64,000 bases of DNA from Ilyomonas sp965277535 (GTDB lineage: Bacteria; Bacteroidota; Bacteroidia; Chitinophagales; Chitinophagaceae), in the NCBI GenBank assembly GCA_965277535.1, contig OZ255825.1:4340001-4404000 (forward strand), written 5' to 3'. A program made the position numbers and the translations under genes. This document shows positions 1-9,596 of the stretch, one piece after another. Within the stretch, counting starts at the first letter, position 1, and the number at the start of each line of letters is the position of its first letter. Below the pieces are notes generated by a model. The model worked only from the letters and a program-made list of their open reading frames with translations, was not told where the DNA came from and searched no databases.

Positions 1-1
1 T

Positions 2-1198
2 TATGTTGAAACCAATGATTTTTCTAACCAAAACAATGCGTTGCTGGCGTATATAAACACGGGAGATGGAAACCTGTTGCCGCTTCCCGGCGGCCCGTTT
101 TATACCAATGGAGAAGGTGTTGGAAATTTGATGCAAAAGTTGGGACCTGAGGATTCTGATTCGCAATTAAAGATTACATCTGATGGTAAATTTTTATTGG
201 CAATCAATCCAGGAACCAATACCATTGCCGTATTTGAAATTAGTGCCGATGGACTGCTTACTCCTGTACCAGGCTCTCCCTTTCCTTCCGGCGGGCAAAC
301 GCCATCCAGTATTGACATCAGAGGAAAATATGTGTTTGTGGTAAATAAGAGTACCGACTTTTCTCATCCCATTACCCAAGCTCCCAACTACACCACGTTT
401 ACCATTGATAACAACGGCAAACTCATGCCTGTTGCGGGTTCTACATTTACTACCACCGTTGGCAGTTCGCCTGCGCAAGCTTTGATTTCTAATGACGGTA
501 GATTTTTATTTGGTGCTGATTTCCTGGGTTTTACGCTGATGCCACCTGTTGGAACCTTGCGTTCTTTCAAGATTGATAAAGGAACCTTATCACCGGTGGC
601 AGGTACTCCTTACGCCGTACCTGCAGGCGATGGCGGTGCGTTAGGTTTGTGGCAAAATCCAAACAGCAACACACTGTATGTTGGTTTTCCTGCCGCTGCA
701 AAAGTGGGCGTTTATAACATTAACGGAAGCACTGGCGAGCTTAGTTTTCAAACAGCCGTGAATGGTGGTGCGGCTTCATGCTGGATACGGACCAATAAAA
801 AAGGCGACAGGCTATATGTGCTGAATAGTGCTGAAAATACTGTTGGTATTTATAACACAACCGTTCCTTCATCGCCTGTTTTACTGGGTAAATTAACGCT
901 TAAATACTCAGGTCCTCTGTATGCTGCAGGCAACGGTGCTATGTTTACCACCAGCCAGGCTTTCTCACTAAATTTTTCTTCAAACGGAAAGTTTTTATAT
1001 GTAGTTAGTCAATACACAAACCCCGATTTTACGGTTGGTAATTTCAATTATTTACATGCACTTTCTGTTGATGAAGATGGAATGCTATCTGAAACAATAC
1101 AACCCGCACAATTACCCGTTCCGGCTACGCAACGTCCGCAAGGCGTGGCTGTAAAAGAAATAAAAATCAGCAAGTGGAGTAATGATGTAAAGGGATAA
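2..1198 (+). CDS. Beta-propeller fold lactonase-family protein (5' end outside window)
   Basis: Open reading frame already open at base 2, so the gene starts upstream of the window; a TTG at 41 is only an internal codon. The visible part has repeated propeller strands of the type 'dG.L.pvpGSPF...' (near residues 20, 65, 135 and 185 of the visible protein) alternating with 'NG/DGKFLF/LYVVN' strands, as in seven-bladed 6-phosphogluconolactonase-like (YkgB/YVTN-type) proteins. Bacteroidota members are usually secreted or surface lipoproteins; the N-terminus that would show this is missing. Actual lactonase activity is not established for most of the family. Convergent with the next gene; the two share a hairpin terminator at 1221-1253. 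Confidence 0.75.
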   Translation, partial: YVETNDFSNQNNALLAYINTGDGNLLPLPGGPFYTNGEGVGNLMQKLGPEDSDSQLKITSDGKFLLAINPGTNTIAVFEISADGLLTPVPGSPFPSGGQTPSSIDIRGKYVFVVNKSTDFSHPITQAPNYTTFTIDNNGKLMPVAGSTFTTTVGSSPAQALISNDGRFLFGADFLGFTLMPPVGTLRSFKIDKGTLSPVAGTPYAVPAGDGGALGLWQNPNSNTLYVGFPAAAKVGVYNINGSTGELSFQTAVNGGAASCWIRTNKKGDRLYVLNSAENTVGIYNTTVPSSPVLLGKLTLKYSGPLYAAGNGAMFTTSQAFSLNFSSNGKFLYVVSQYTNPDFTVGNFNYLHALSVDEDGMLSETIQPAQLPVPATQRPQGVAVKEIKISKWSNDVKG

Positions 1199-1220
1199 TA
1201 TGATCTCTCTCCTCCAGTAA

Positions 1221-1253
1221 AAAAGAAGTGCTGTGAACAGCACTTCTTTTTTA
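1221..1253. terminator. Bidirectional hairpin terminator
   Basis: Perfect 13-bp stem (1221-1233 with 1238-1250), loop TGAA, A-run on the left and T-run on the right. It lies between the stop codons of two convergent genes, so it can serve both strands. Confidence 0.85.
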
Positions 1254-1254
1254 T

Positions 1255-2313
1255 TTATGGCATCTTTTTCAAGAACACAAGATAGGTCGGGAAGTGATCG
1301 CTGTAGCCGCCGCGATACGTGTTGCCATCGTAGGTGCGCATTGGATAGCCTTTGTATTTGCCCATATTTTCTACCATCAAATCTTTATTAAAAACATGCG
1401 GCTGGTAAAAGAAATAACCATTTTGTTTTTTGGGTAACCAGTTATAATTAATGATGATTTGATCAAACAAACTCCAGGCGTCATTATACGCCAAAGTGCC
1501 AATGCCCCGCTTGTATAAATCAACCCACGGATTGTACAATTCACCTGCGCGAACTTCATCCATTTTTCCTTTGGCTTTTAATACTTGCGTAATGCTCGGG
1601 CTCACAGGATCATCATTCAAATCACCCATCAAAATAATTTTCTGGGCTGGTTGAAAGTGGTGGATGGAATCAATGATGTTCTTATTTACCTGCGCTGCTG
1701 TAAATCGTCCGCCGCTACTGCGTTCTTCGCCGCCTCTTCTGCTGGGCCAATGGTTTACCAATACATGAACCGTATCTCCATCCAGCAAGCCTTTCACCCA
1801 CAACACATCGCGCGAAAAATAGAAGCCTGATGTGCCGGTATGAATTTTTACCGGCAGCTTTTTGCTTCCAATCACACTAAAGTATTTTGGATTGTACAAA
1901 AAGGCAACATCAATACCGCGGATGTCTTTCGAGTCATAATGAATGATTTGGTAGTTGCGGTTTTGCAGCAACGGATGATGAATTAAATCGTTCAGTACAG
2001 TATCATTTTCAATTTCTGCAAGGCCAATGAAAGCAGCACCGTCAGCACTTATATCTGTGCCAATTTGCGATAGCACAGTAGCAATGTGTGCAACCTTTTC
2101 GTTGTAACGCTGGCTTGTATAATTCCGTATTCCGTTAGGGGTAAAATCGTTATCATCAACGCTTGGATTATCGGTTGTATCGTAAAAATTCTCGCAATTG
2201 TAAAAAGCTGCAATAGCAATCTTGTAAGTTTGTTTTTGTGCAAATAAATGATAAGTCGAAATAATAAAAACTGAAATCAGAATCAGTCTCTTTATAAATA
2301 ATAAGTTGAGCAA
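1255..2313 (-). CDS. Secreted endonuclease/exonuclease/phosphatase (EEP) family protein
   Basis: 352 residues beginning with a signal peptide (hydrophobic residues 10-25, cleavage after LFA). Catalytic landmarks of the EEP (DNase I-like) fold are in order: NCEN near residue 39, LAEIEN near 100, NHWPSR at 187-192, GDLND at 230-234 and YSDHFP near the C-terminus. These are the metal-binding Glu, the catalytic His pairs and the Asp/Asn residues. The family hydrolyses phosphodiesters; a secreted copy in Bacteroidota most likely acts on extracellular or periplasmic nucleic acid, although sphingomyelinase-like or inositol-phosphatase activity cannot be excluded. A DUF5689/lamin-tail lipoprotein and TonB receptor lie a few kb downstream and may be functionally linked. 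Confidence 0.88.
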   Translation of the reverse strand: MLNLLFIKRLILISVFIISTYHLFAQKQTYKIAIAAFYNCENFYDTTDNPSVDDNDFTPNGIRNYTSQRYNEKVAHIATVLSQIGTDISADGAAFIGLAEIENDTVLNDLIHHPLLQNRNYQIIHYDSKDIRGIDVAFLYNPKYFSVIGSKKLPVKIHTGTSGFYFSRDVLWVKGLLDGDTVHVLVNHWPSRRGGEERSSGGRFTAAQVNKNIIDSIHHFQPAQKIILMGDLNDDPVSPSITQVLKAKGKMDEVRAGELYNPWVDLYKRGIGTLAYNDAWSLFDQIIINYNWLPKKQNGYFFYQPHVFNKDLMVENMGKYKGYPMRTYDGNTYRGGYSDHFPTYLVFLKKMP

Positions 2314-2382
2314 ATCTGAAATTGTTTTTATTTATGTAACAATGATGGAAATTACAACTAAGTTTAAAAATTCATAGATAAG

Positions 2383-3321
2383 TTATTCATTGGTCTTTTT
2401 GTAAATCAATCTTGCTTTTTTAAAATCTGCAATGAATAACTTTGTTCGATATTCAGCACCTTTTTTTTGTAAATGATATGGCGTATCAAAAGTCAGAGAA
2501 TCTGGTATTATATAACGTTCCGGTGAACCAAGGATTTTAAAATTGTTTCTGGTCAACTCTTCTTCCACTTTCTTAATTGGTAGAGCTGAACGCAAGTAAG
2601 AGCTATCCTGATAACCAGGAAAAGAAATAAACAATACTGCTTTCCTTTTGATAACCTCTGATTGAAAATCTTTTATTTTTTGTATCACAACAGGATTGTA
2701 TTCGCCCGAAATCTTTTCATACGGCAAATACTGCGGCTTTGGCTTCCCCCAATGTTTATAGGCATCGCCATATTGATCGAATGAGTTCACTCCATATATA
2801 TCGTTATCAGTTACATGAAAATATTCACCCAATTTGAACTTCGAAAATGTGTATCTTGGGATATATGGAATAAGACTGATCATCTGACTTATATTCAGGA
2901 GTTTTAGTTTCGATGCATTAACATCAAATACCACTCGCAACAGTTCTTCAGAGCCGGCATTATAGTCATTAAAAAAATGATCATACTCCGGCATTAAAAC
3001 GATTGTATCCCCTTCTTTTACGTATCGAATGGTATTGTCGAGCATGTATTTCAAGCCAATACTGGCATGAATGGCTGTATTGATAGGATTGATGTGCAAA
3101 GAATCTTTTATCATTTGACCCACCAGGCTGAAACTAACATTAGAACCGCCAACCAGAAGCAACCTGGGAGATGGAACGGTTTTCAATAACGAATCTTTTT
3201 TTACAGAAGATAATAACAGCGATGTTGATGCCCGTGGTGTGGTAGGTAAAAACAAACCTGAAATAAAAAGAAGCGATATGGGAATGAAGAACCAAAGCAA
3301 AAGACGAATAAACTTTCTCAT
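2383..3321 (-). CDS. Membrane-anchored SGNH-type protein, partner of the MBOAT acyltransferase
   Basis: 312 residues. An N-terminal membrane anchor (residues 5-25) is followed by an SGNH-like domain: GGSN near residue 58-61 supplies a candidate nucleophile Ser60, and FDTPYH near 278-283 supplies a DxxxH-type pair (D279, H283) near the C-terminus. It follows the MBOAT gene with a 9-bp gap, an arrangement like AlgI-AlgJ/X or PatA-PatB, where an MBOAT moves acetyl groups across the membrane and the SGNH partner transfers them to a polysaccharide. Substrate unknown. The protein is divergent enough that the family assignment rests on motif and context. Confidence 0.65.
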   Translation of the reverse strand: MRKFIRLLLWFFIPISLLFISGLFLPTTPRASTSLLLSSVKKDSLLKTVPSPRLLLVGGSNVSFSLVGQMIKDSLHINPINTAIHASIGLKYMLDNTIRYVKEGDTIVLMPEYDHFFNDYNAGSEELLRVVFDVNASKLKLLNISQMISLIPYIPRYTFSKFKLGEYFHVTDNDIYGVNSFDQYGDAYKHWGKPKPQYLPYEKISGEYNPVVIQKIKDFQSEVIKRKAVLFISFPGYQDSSYLRSALPIKKVEEELTRNNFKILGSPERYIIPDSLTFDTPYHLQKKGAEYRTKLFIADFKKARLIYKKTNE

Positions 3322-3330
3322 AAGCCAACA

Positions 3331-4791
3331 CTAAAACTGGAAATAAATAAATTGTTCTTTATTATCAAACCAAAATATAGCAACAATCAAAGCGTAATAC
3401 ATTGCATAGCGCAAAGGTCGTTTCCATTTTATACCAACGGTTGCGAGGGCGTATTGGTGCTCTCTTCCTAACCATTCAATCAAAGAGAAAATTCCAATGA
3501 AAACAAACAATACCGGTTTGATGTTTTCTGAAACAAAGTTGGCCGCTTCGGTATAGGTTGATTTTTGAAACAACCCTGTTATCATATGGTACACAAATGA
3601 CACTGCCTGCCCTATGGTTCGTGACCGGAAAAACACCCAGGCGATTACAGTTAAACTAAAAGTAAGTAACATACTCCAGGCTTCTCTGAATGACGGTAAT
3701 AGCTTTCCCTGTGCTACAATATCTAAGTTGTTCCTGTTATTATTGGTAAGTAAAAGAGGTAAAAAGTACACCGCGTTTAATGCTCCCCATGCAATGAATG
3801 TCCAGTTCGCACCGTGCCAGAATCCGCTCACTATAAAGATGATAAAGGTATTGCGGATGCGCATCCAGGTGCCACCTTTACTGCCACCAAGAGGAATATA
3901 CAGATAATCGCGAAACCAGGTAGAAAGTGAAATGTGCCAACGTCGCCAGAACTCTGCGATGTCTCTCGAAAAGTAAGGGAAAGCGAAGTTTCTCAGCAAT
4001 TCAAAACCAAACAACCGGGCTGTGCCCAACGCAATATCTGAATAACCCGAAAAATCACAATAAATTTGGATAGTAAAGAACAGAGCTCCCAGCGCAAGCG
4101 TGGCCCCTGAAAAATGTGATGAGTTGTTGAAAATAATATTTGCGAATTGTGCACAATTGTCTGCGATAGCTATTTTTTTAAATAAACCCCACAAAATTTG
4201 CCGCAATCCATCAACTGCTTTTACATAATCAAAACTTCGTGGTTGCTTTACTTGTGGAAGCAAGTGCGACGCTCTTTCGATTGGCCCGGCAACCAACAGC
4301 GGAAAGAAGCTTACAAACAAAGCGTAGTCAATAAAATTTTTTTCTGGTTTTGTTTTGTTATTATAAATGTCAATGACATAGGATAAACCATGAAAAGTAT
4401 AAAAAGAAATACCTATGGGCAGAATTACATTTATGGTCCAGGGACTAACGTAAAAGCCAAAGTGAGAAATGGCTTCTGCAAAAGAATGAGAAAAAAAATT
4501 GTAGTATTTAAAAATACCTAAAAAGCCCACGTTAACTACTATGCTTAACCAAAACCAAAATCTTTTGTATACTTTGGTTTTCGAATTAAACATTTGTAAT
4601 CCGGTGAAATAATCTAAAAAGGTTGAAAAGGCTAATAAAAATAAAAAACGCCAATCCCAACAAGCGTAAAAAAAATAGCTGGCAAATAACAAAAAGAAGT
4701 TTTGTAATTGTAATTTCTTACTAAGAAAAAACCAGTATAAAACAAAAACGACAGGTAAAAAAATTGCAAATCCGATCGAATTAAAAAGCAT
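3331..4791 (-). CDS. MBOAT family O-acyltransferase (AlgI-like)
   Basis: 486 residues, strongly hydrophobic with about ten membrane segments. It carries the MBOAT signature FWRRWHISLSTWFRDYLYIP (residues 281-300, His286) and SGFWHGANW with the near-invariant His326. The length is normal for AlgI/DltB/PatA proteins. The role is transfer of an acetyl or other acyl group from a cytoplasmic donor across the inner membrane for O-acylation of an exported polysaccharide. It is probably co-transcribed with the SGNH-type gene immediately downstream. Divergent from the TonB receptor across 160 bp (4792-4951) in which no convincing promoter core was seen. Confidence 0.93.
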   Translation of the reverse strand: MLFNSIGFAIFLPVVFVLYWFFLSKKLQLQNFFLLFASYFFYACWDWRFLFLLAFSTFLDYFTGLQMFNSKTKVYKRFWFWLSIVVNVGFLGIFKYYNFFSHSFAEAISHFGFYVSPWTINVILPIGISFYTFHGLSYVIDIYNNKTKPEKNFIDYALFVSFFPLLVAGPIERASHLLPQVKQPRSFDYVKAVDGLRQILWGLFKKIAIADNCAQFANIIFNNSSHFSGATLALGALFFTIQIYCDFSGYSDIALGTARLFGFELLRNFAFPYFSRDIAEFWRRWHISLSTWFRDYLYIPLGGSKGGTWMRIRNTFIIFIVSGFWHGANWTFIAWGALNAVYFLPLLLTNNNRNNLDIVAQGKLLPSFREAWSMLLTFSLTVIAWVFFRSRTIGQAVSFVYHMITGLFQKSTYTEAANFVSENIKPVLFVFIGIFSLIEWLGREHQYALATVGIKWKRPLRYAMYYALIVAIFWFDNKEQFIYFQF

Positions 4792-4951
4792 TGAAGTTAT
4801 TCTTGGTTTTATATTTATGAATACAACTTGATTCTGAATGATTCATGATTACGGCGGTAAAATAAATAACGTTTTGTTTCTAATGCAATTAAATAAACTT
4901 TAATAATAAGAATTTTGAGTTTATTTTACGCCCTAAACCAAAATTACCTAC

Positions 4952-7558
4952 ATGCAAAAGCTATTGCTGGCTTGCCTTTGCATATTTTTCCAAACGATTG
5001 CAGATGCCCAGAACGAACCTCTTCACAATGCTGCCGATACAGCCATTATTTCTTTTGACTCTGCGCGTGTTGAAGGAGCTATAGATAACACGCCTGATAA
5101 TATTCCAACCATTACTTTAGATGATAACGATTTTAGGAATGCGGGCAGCACATTTGCTTCTTCGCAACTTACTGCCGGAAGAGATCCATTTTACAGCGAA
5201 GCGTCTTTCAATTTTAGTTTCATGCGCTTTCGTTTGCGGGGTTATGATGCCGATTTATCAAGCGTTTATATCAATGGCATTCCGATGAATGGTTTGGATG
5301 ATGGCTATGCCGACTGGAGTTTATGGAGTGGCTTGAATGATGTATTCCGAAACCGCGATGCAAGCTTCGGAATCAAATACAATACGTTTGCTTTTGGCTC
5401 TATTTCAGCAACAACAAACATTGATATTCGCGCAAGCAAGCAACAACTGCAAACGCTTGTGAGCACTGTGGCTTCAAACCGAACGTATCATCACTCCCTT
5501 TCAATAACACACAGTACAGGTTTGATGAAGAAAGGATGGGCGTTTACATCATCATTCAATTATCGTTATGCAAACGAAGGTTATGTATCAGGCACATTTT
5601 ATAATGGTGGCAGCTTATTTTTTGCAACCGATAAAAAAATCGGTCAAAAACAAACGCTGTCTTTCATTGCCTTTGCTTCACCCAGCATAAACGGAAGAAG
5701 TTCTGCTGCAACTAAAGAGATGATGAATTTAGCCGGAACGCATTATTACAATGCAAGCTGGGGTTATCAAAACGGTAAGAAGCGCAATGCCAGTGTAGCC
5801 AGTATTCGTCAGCCGGTTGTTATGCTTTTGCATGAGTATAAAATATCAACAAAAACAAACCTTGTATCATCTGTAATGTACTCGTTTGGAGAACATTTCT
5901 TGTCAAACATTGATTGGTACAATGCACCTGATCCGCGACCTGACTACTATCGCAATTTGCCATCTTATTATGAAGCCAATGATAACCCCGCGGCTGCTCA
6001 GCAAATCAAATCTGCCATGAGCAATAATGAAGACAAAAGACAATTGAACTGGGATGCCTTTTATAACATCAACCGAAACAATGAAGCAACGATTGAAGAT
6101 GCCAACGGCATTTCAGGTAACACAATTAGAGGTAATCGCTCTTACTATATTTTGGGAGAACGCGTTGTTAACGAACGGCGTTTTGCAGCTAATATAGGTG
6201 TGAATACATCAATAGGTGAACACATTCAATTGACGGCTGGTATTTCGTTTCAGTCGGCACGAAATCATTATTTCCAAAGAATCAATGATTTGCTCGGCGG
6301 ACAATTTTGGGTGAACTTAAATTCATTTGCACAGCGCGATTTTCCGGATGATAAAAATGCATATCAAAACGATTTGCAGAATCCAAATCGCATCGTTTAT
6401 AAAGGCGGTAAATATGGTTATGATTACAACATCAACATCAACAAACCGGAGGAATGGTTGCAGTTGGTGTATCATGGAAATAAGATAGATGCTTATGCGG
6501 CAGTGCAGGTATCGCAAACCAAATACTGGCGCGTTGGCAATGTTCAAAATGGTTTGTTTCCAACACATTCACTTGGCAAATCAGCCCTAAATATTTTTGA
6601 CAACGATGCTGTAAAAGGCGGCATTACTTACAAGCTGAACGGACGGAATTATTTGTATATAAACGGTGCTTTGCTTTCACGCGCTCCTTACTTTGAAGAT
6701 GCTTATGTTTCGCCACGTACGCGTGATGATGTACAAAAGGATTTGCGCAATGAAACAGTGCAAAGTGTAGAAGGAGGTTATGTATTAAATGCACCCAAAA
6801 TAAAGCTTAGGATAACAGGTTATTACACTTCGATGCAGCATGGCTTTAATGTGAGCACTTTTTATTACGACAACTATCAAACCTTTGTCAATTATGCAGT
6901 AAGCAATATCAACAGGGTGTATTTTGGTAGTGAATGGGGAACTGAAATAAAATTAACCAACCGCATTACAGTTAACGCAGTGGCTGCTGTTGGAAGAGGG
7001 TATTACAATAGCCGCCAACATGCTGTTGTTACTGTTGATAACACAGCTCAAACGGTGAAGGAAGCAACTGTTTATGCAAACAATTTCAGGATTGCAGGAA
7101 CACCGCAGGAAGCGTATAGTGTTGGCATTACATATCGTTCGCCTAAGTATTGGTTTGTAAATATAAAGGGCGTTTATTGTGATCAAATGTGGCTCCAGTT
7201 TAACCCGCTTCGCCGCACGTATGCAGCCACCGATGGAATGAATGATGCCAACAGCGAAGCCACTAAATCTATACTTGCGCAAACTCGCTTACTATCAGCA
7301 TTTGAGGCGAATTTGTATGCCGGTTATTCGTGGCGCATTCGCCATTCTCATAACAGTAGAAGAAAGAAACCAGTATATGTAGTAATGAGTGCCAGCGTAA
7401 ATAATCTTGCCAATAATAAAAACATTATTGCCGGTGGCTATGAACAATTGCGATATAACTTTTCTACATCACCGGAGCAAAATTTAAAGTTATTTCCACC
7501 CAAATATTATTATGCTTACGGCTTGAATTATTCCTTCAATTGTGCGCTGCGTTTTTAA
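4952..7558 (+). CDS. TonB-dependent receptor
   Basis: 868 residues with a signal peptide (cleavage after IADA). A plug-like region (residues 50-170, with RLRGYDADLSSVYINGIPMN) is followed by a long series of amphipathic strands and an aromatic C-terminus, NYSFNCALRF, expected for an outer-membrane barrel. No N-terminal carboxypeptidase-D regulatory domain is present, unlike the second receptor at 36.3 kb. The next gene, 46 bp downstream on the same strand, is a DUF5689/lamin-tail lipoprotein. A receptor plus surface lipoprotein is the usual architecture for binding and importing large substrates, but there is no SusD, so this is not a classical glycan-utilisation pair. Confidence 0.9.
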   Translation: MQKLLLACLCIFFQTIADAQNEPLHNAADTAIISFDSARVEGAIDNTPDNIPTITLDDNDFRNAGSTFASSQLTAGRDPFYSEASFNFSFMRFRLRGYDADLSSVYINGIPMNGLDDGYADWSLWSGLNDVFRNRDASFGIKYNTFAFGSISATTNIDIRASKQQLQTLVSTVASNRTYHHSLSITHSTGLMKKGWAFTSSFNYRYANEGYVSGTFYNGGSLFFATDKKIGQKQTLSFIAFASPSINGRSSAATKEMMNLAGTHYYNASWGYQNGKKRNASVASIRQPVVMLLHEYKISTKTNLVSSVMYSFGEHFLSNIDWYNAPDPRPDYYRNLPSYYEANDNPAAAQQIKSAMSNNEDKRQLNWDAFYNINRNNEATIEDANGISGNTIRGNRSYYILGERVVNERRFAANIGVNTSIGEHIQLTAGISFQSARNHYFQRINDLLGGQFWVNLNSFAQRDFPDDKNAYQNDLQNPNRIVYKGGKYGYDYNININKPEEWLQLVYHGNKIDAYAAVQVSQTKYWRVGNVQNGLFPTHSLGKSALNIFDNDAVKGGITYKLNGRNYLYINGALLSRAPYFEDAYVSPRTRDDVQKDLRNETVQSVEGGYVLNAPKIKLRITGYYTSMQHGFNVSTFYYDNYQTFVNYAVSNINRVYFGSEWGTEIKLTNRITVNAVAAVGRGYYNSRQHAVVTVDNTAQTVKEATVYANNFRIAGTPQEAYSVGITYRSPKYWFVNIKGVYCDQMWLQFNPLRRTYAATDGMNDANSEATKSILAQTRLLSAFEANLYAGYSWRIRHSHNSRRKKPVYVVMSASVNNLANNKNIIAGGYEQLRYNFSTSPEQNLKLFPPKYYYAYGLNYSFNCALRF

Positions 7559-7594
7559 AACATTTCTTTCTTCATTCTTAACCTGACTGTTTAA

Positions 7595-7602
7595 TATTTT
7601 TG
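7595..7602 (+). promoter_or_regulatory. Possible -7 element TATTTTTG before the DUF5689 gene
   Basis: Matches the Bacteroidota -7 consensus TAnnTTTG and ends 2 bp before the ATG at 7605. No clear -33 TTG was found, and a start this close would give a leaderless transcript, so it is a weak call. Confidence 0.25.
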
Positions 7603-7604
7603 TT

Positions 7605-9596
7605 ATGAAACCAAAGCTGCATCCCGTTTTGTTTTGCCCATTTTTTTCGGTGATGATTATTGCCATTGTTTTCGTTTCCTGTAACAGAAAATTCGATGCG
7701 CCACCGTCTTATATTCCGCCTGATATTGCTGCGAACGCAACCATTAAGAACATAAAAGCTGCACACGTTTCGGGCAATGTTGATGCGTTCACAAATGATG
7801 CTATTATTGGTGGCGTTGTGATTGCCAACGATTCAACTGGAAACTTTTACAAGCAAATCATCATACAGGATTCAACGGGTGGCATTGCCGTTAACATTGA
7901 TGATTACAATTTATATACATCGTTCCCTATCGGCAGAAAAATATGGGTAAAACTAAAAGGCTTATACATCGCTGATAACGCTGGCTTGCCCTACATTGGT
8001 GCTTCGCCTGATAATGCAGGTGCGCTGTCGGGCATTGCTACAAAATTGCTCAATAGTTTTGTGGTAAAAGGTAAGACAAATACACCCGTTATACCAACTG
8101 TTGTTACAATAAATGACGTAAAAATAAACCCTGATAAATATGTTTACACCTTGGTTCAATTCAACAATGTGGAAGCAAAAGAAAGAGATACTTCTAAAAC
8201 CTATGCTTACGCAACACCCACTGTAAAAGCAGGTGCCAGTATTACCGTGAAAGGATGCAATAGCACAGACACTTTAGTAATTCGCACCAGCGGCTATGCT
8301 TATTTTGCCAATGCTGCTGTGCCGAATGGCAATGGTACGCTTACTGCCATTTATGCGTATTATAAAAGCCCTTACAACAATAAAATAACGCCGCAGGTTA
8401 TTCTTCGCGATACATCGGATGTTCAATTCCGAAACCCGCGCTGCAACAGCGTTTCGCAGCCGGTTACACCAACGCTTACATCAATCAAAGGCATTCGGGC
8501 TATGTACAATGGTGCTGCTGTTGTGTTAGGAGCTTATCAGATTGGCGGCGTTGTTATTTCTGATGTGGCCAGCAAAAATATAAGCAGTGGAGGCGTAGTG
8601 TTGCAGGATGGCGATCGTGGCATCTCTGTTTATTTCAGCACTCCGGTTTACTACAATATTGGTGATTCGATTGTAGTAACACTTACCAACGATACATTGT
8701 TGAACTACAATGGTTCACTTGAAATTAAGGTTGCCAAAAGCTCTCTTCTTCCAACACCAGTTGCCGTGAATAGAACTGTTATTCCCTCTGAGCTAACGAT
8801 TGAGCAACTTAAAAATTCGTTGCGGGATATTGAATATACTTTAGTGAGAATAAAAGATGCGGCTGCCAGCGGAACAGCCACCTATAGCGGCAACCAAACA
8901 TTAATGGATAACACCGGAAGCATGGCATTGTACACATCGCCTTCGGCAAATTTTGCCACTTCATTTTTACCAACTAACATCAACGATTGGATAGGATATG
9001 GCAGCTTTTACAATACCACTGCGCAGTTTCAAATCCGCAATTTGAATGACGTTGCAATTGATACAACCACCACACCTTCCGCCGCTTCTGATTTGCTCAT
9101 TTCGGAGTATGTGGAAGGTTCTTCCAACAATAAATACCTTGAAGTTTACAACGCTGGTTCTGCTGCTGCTGATCTTTCGCATTACAAATTGAAGCTGTTT
9201 AAAAATGGAACAACATCGCCCAGCAATACTGCGGGTTTAGATACCTTGTTTCATGGCGCAAACTTGCCTCCGGGTGGTATTATTGTAGCGAAGTATCCGT
9301 CTGCCAATTTGCAGTTGTTGCAGGGTGTTGTTGCACACAATTCTCCTGTTTGCGGCTTCAATGGCAACGATGTAATTACACTTGAAAAAGATGGAGTGGT
9401 GATTGACTTGTTTGGTATGATTGGCGTTGATCCTGGAACAAGTTGGACTATATCCAATCAATCCAAAGCTGCGGTAGATCACACGATAAGAAGAAAGATT
9501 TTTATAGCCGCCGGAAACACAAACTGGGCTTTGTCTTCAGCCAACGAATGGATGATTTTTGATAAAGATGATGTATCAAATTTGGGGGTGCGATAG
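7605..9596 (+). CDS. Lipoprotein with two DUF5689 domains and a C-terminal lamin-tail domain
   Basis: 663 residues. The N-terminus has a lipobox (FVSC, Cys26), so the protein is lipid-anchored. Two related OB-fold-like DUF5689 modules start near residues 48 (IKNIKAAHVSG..., IGGVVIAND...IIIQDSTGGIAV) and 294 (SIKGIRAMYNG..., IGGVVISDV...VVLQDGDRGISV). Residues about 495-640 form a lamin-tail domain (LLISEYVEGSSNNKYLEVYN, with ...GNDVITLEKDGVVID...). Lamin-tail and OB-fold modules accompany EEP nuclease domains in ExeM-type extracellular nucleases; here they sit in a separate lipoprotein downstream of a TonB receptor. Likely role: surface binding of a ligand, possibly DNA (inference). Confidence 0.85.
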   Translation: MKPKLHPVLFCPFFSVMIIAIVFVSCNRKFDAPPSYIPPDIAANATIKNIKAAHVSGNVDAFTNDAIIGGVVIANDSTGNFYKQIIIQDSTGGIAVNIDDYNLYTSFPIGRKIWVKLKGLYIADNAGLPYIGASPDNAGALSGIATKLLNSFVVKGKTNTPVIPTVVTINDVKINPDKYVYTLVQFNNVEAKERDTSKTYAYATPTVKAGASITVKGCNSTDTLVIRTSGYAYFANAAVPNGNGTLTAIYAYYKSPYNNKITPQVILRDTSDVQFRNPRCNSVSQPVTPTLTSIKGIRAMYNGAAVVLGAYQIGGVVISDVASKNISSGGVVLQDGDRGISVYFSTPVYYNIGDSIVVTLTNDTLLNYNGSLEIKVAKSSLLPTPVAVNRTVIPSELTIEQLKNSLRDIEYTLVRIKDAAASGTATYSGNQTLMDNTGSMALYTSPSANFATSFLPTNINDWIGYGSFYNTTAQFQIRNLNDVAIDTTTTPSAASDLLISEYVEGSSNNKYLEVYNAGSAAADLSHYKLKLFKNGTTSPSNTAGLDTLFHGANLPPGGIIVAKYPSANLQLLQGVVAHNSPVCGFNGNDVITLEKDGVVIDLFGMIGVDPGTSWTISNQSKAAVDHTIRRKIFIAAGNTNWALSSANEWMIFDKDDVSNLGVR

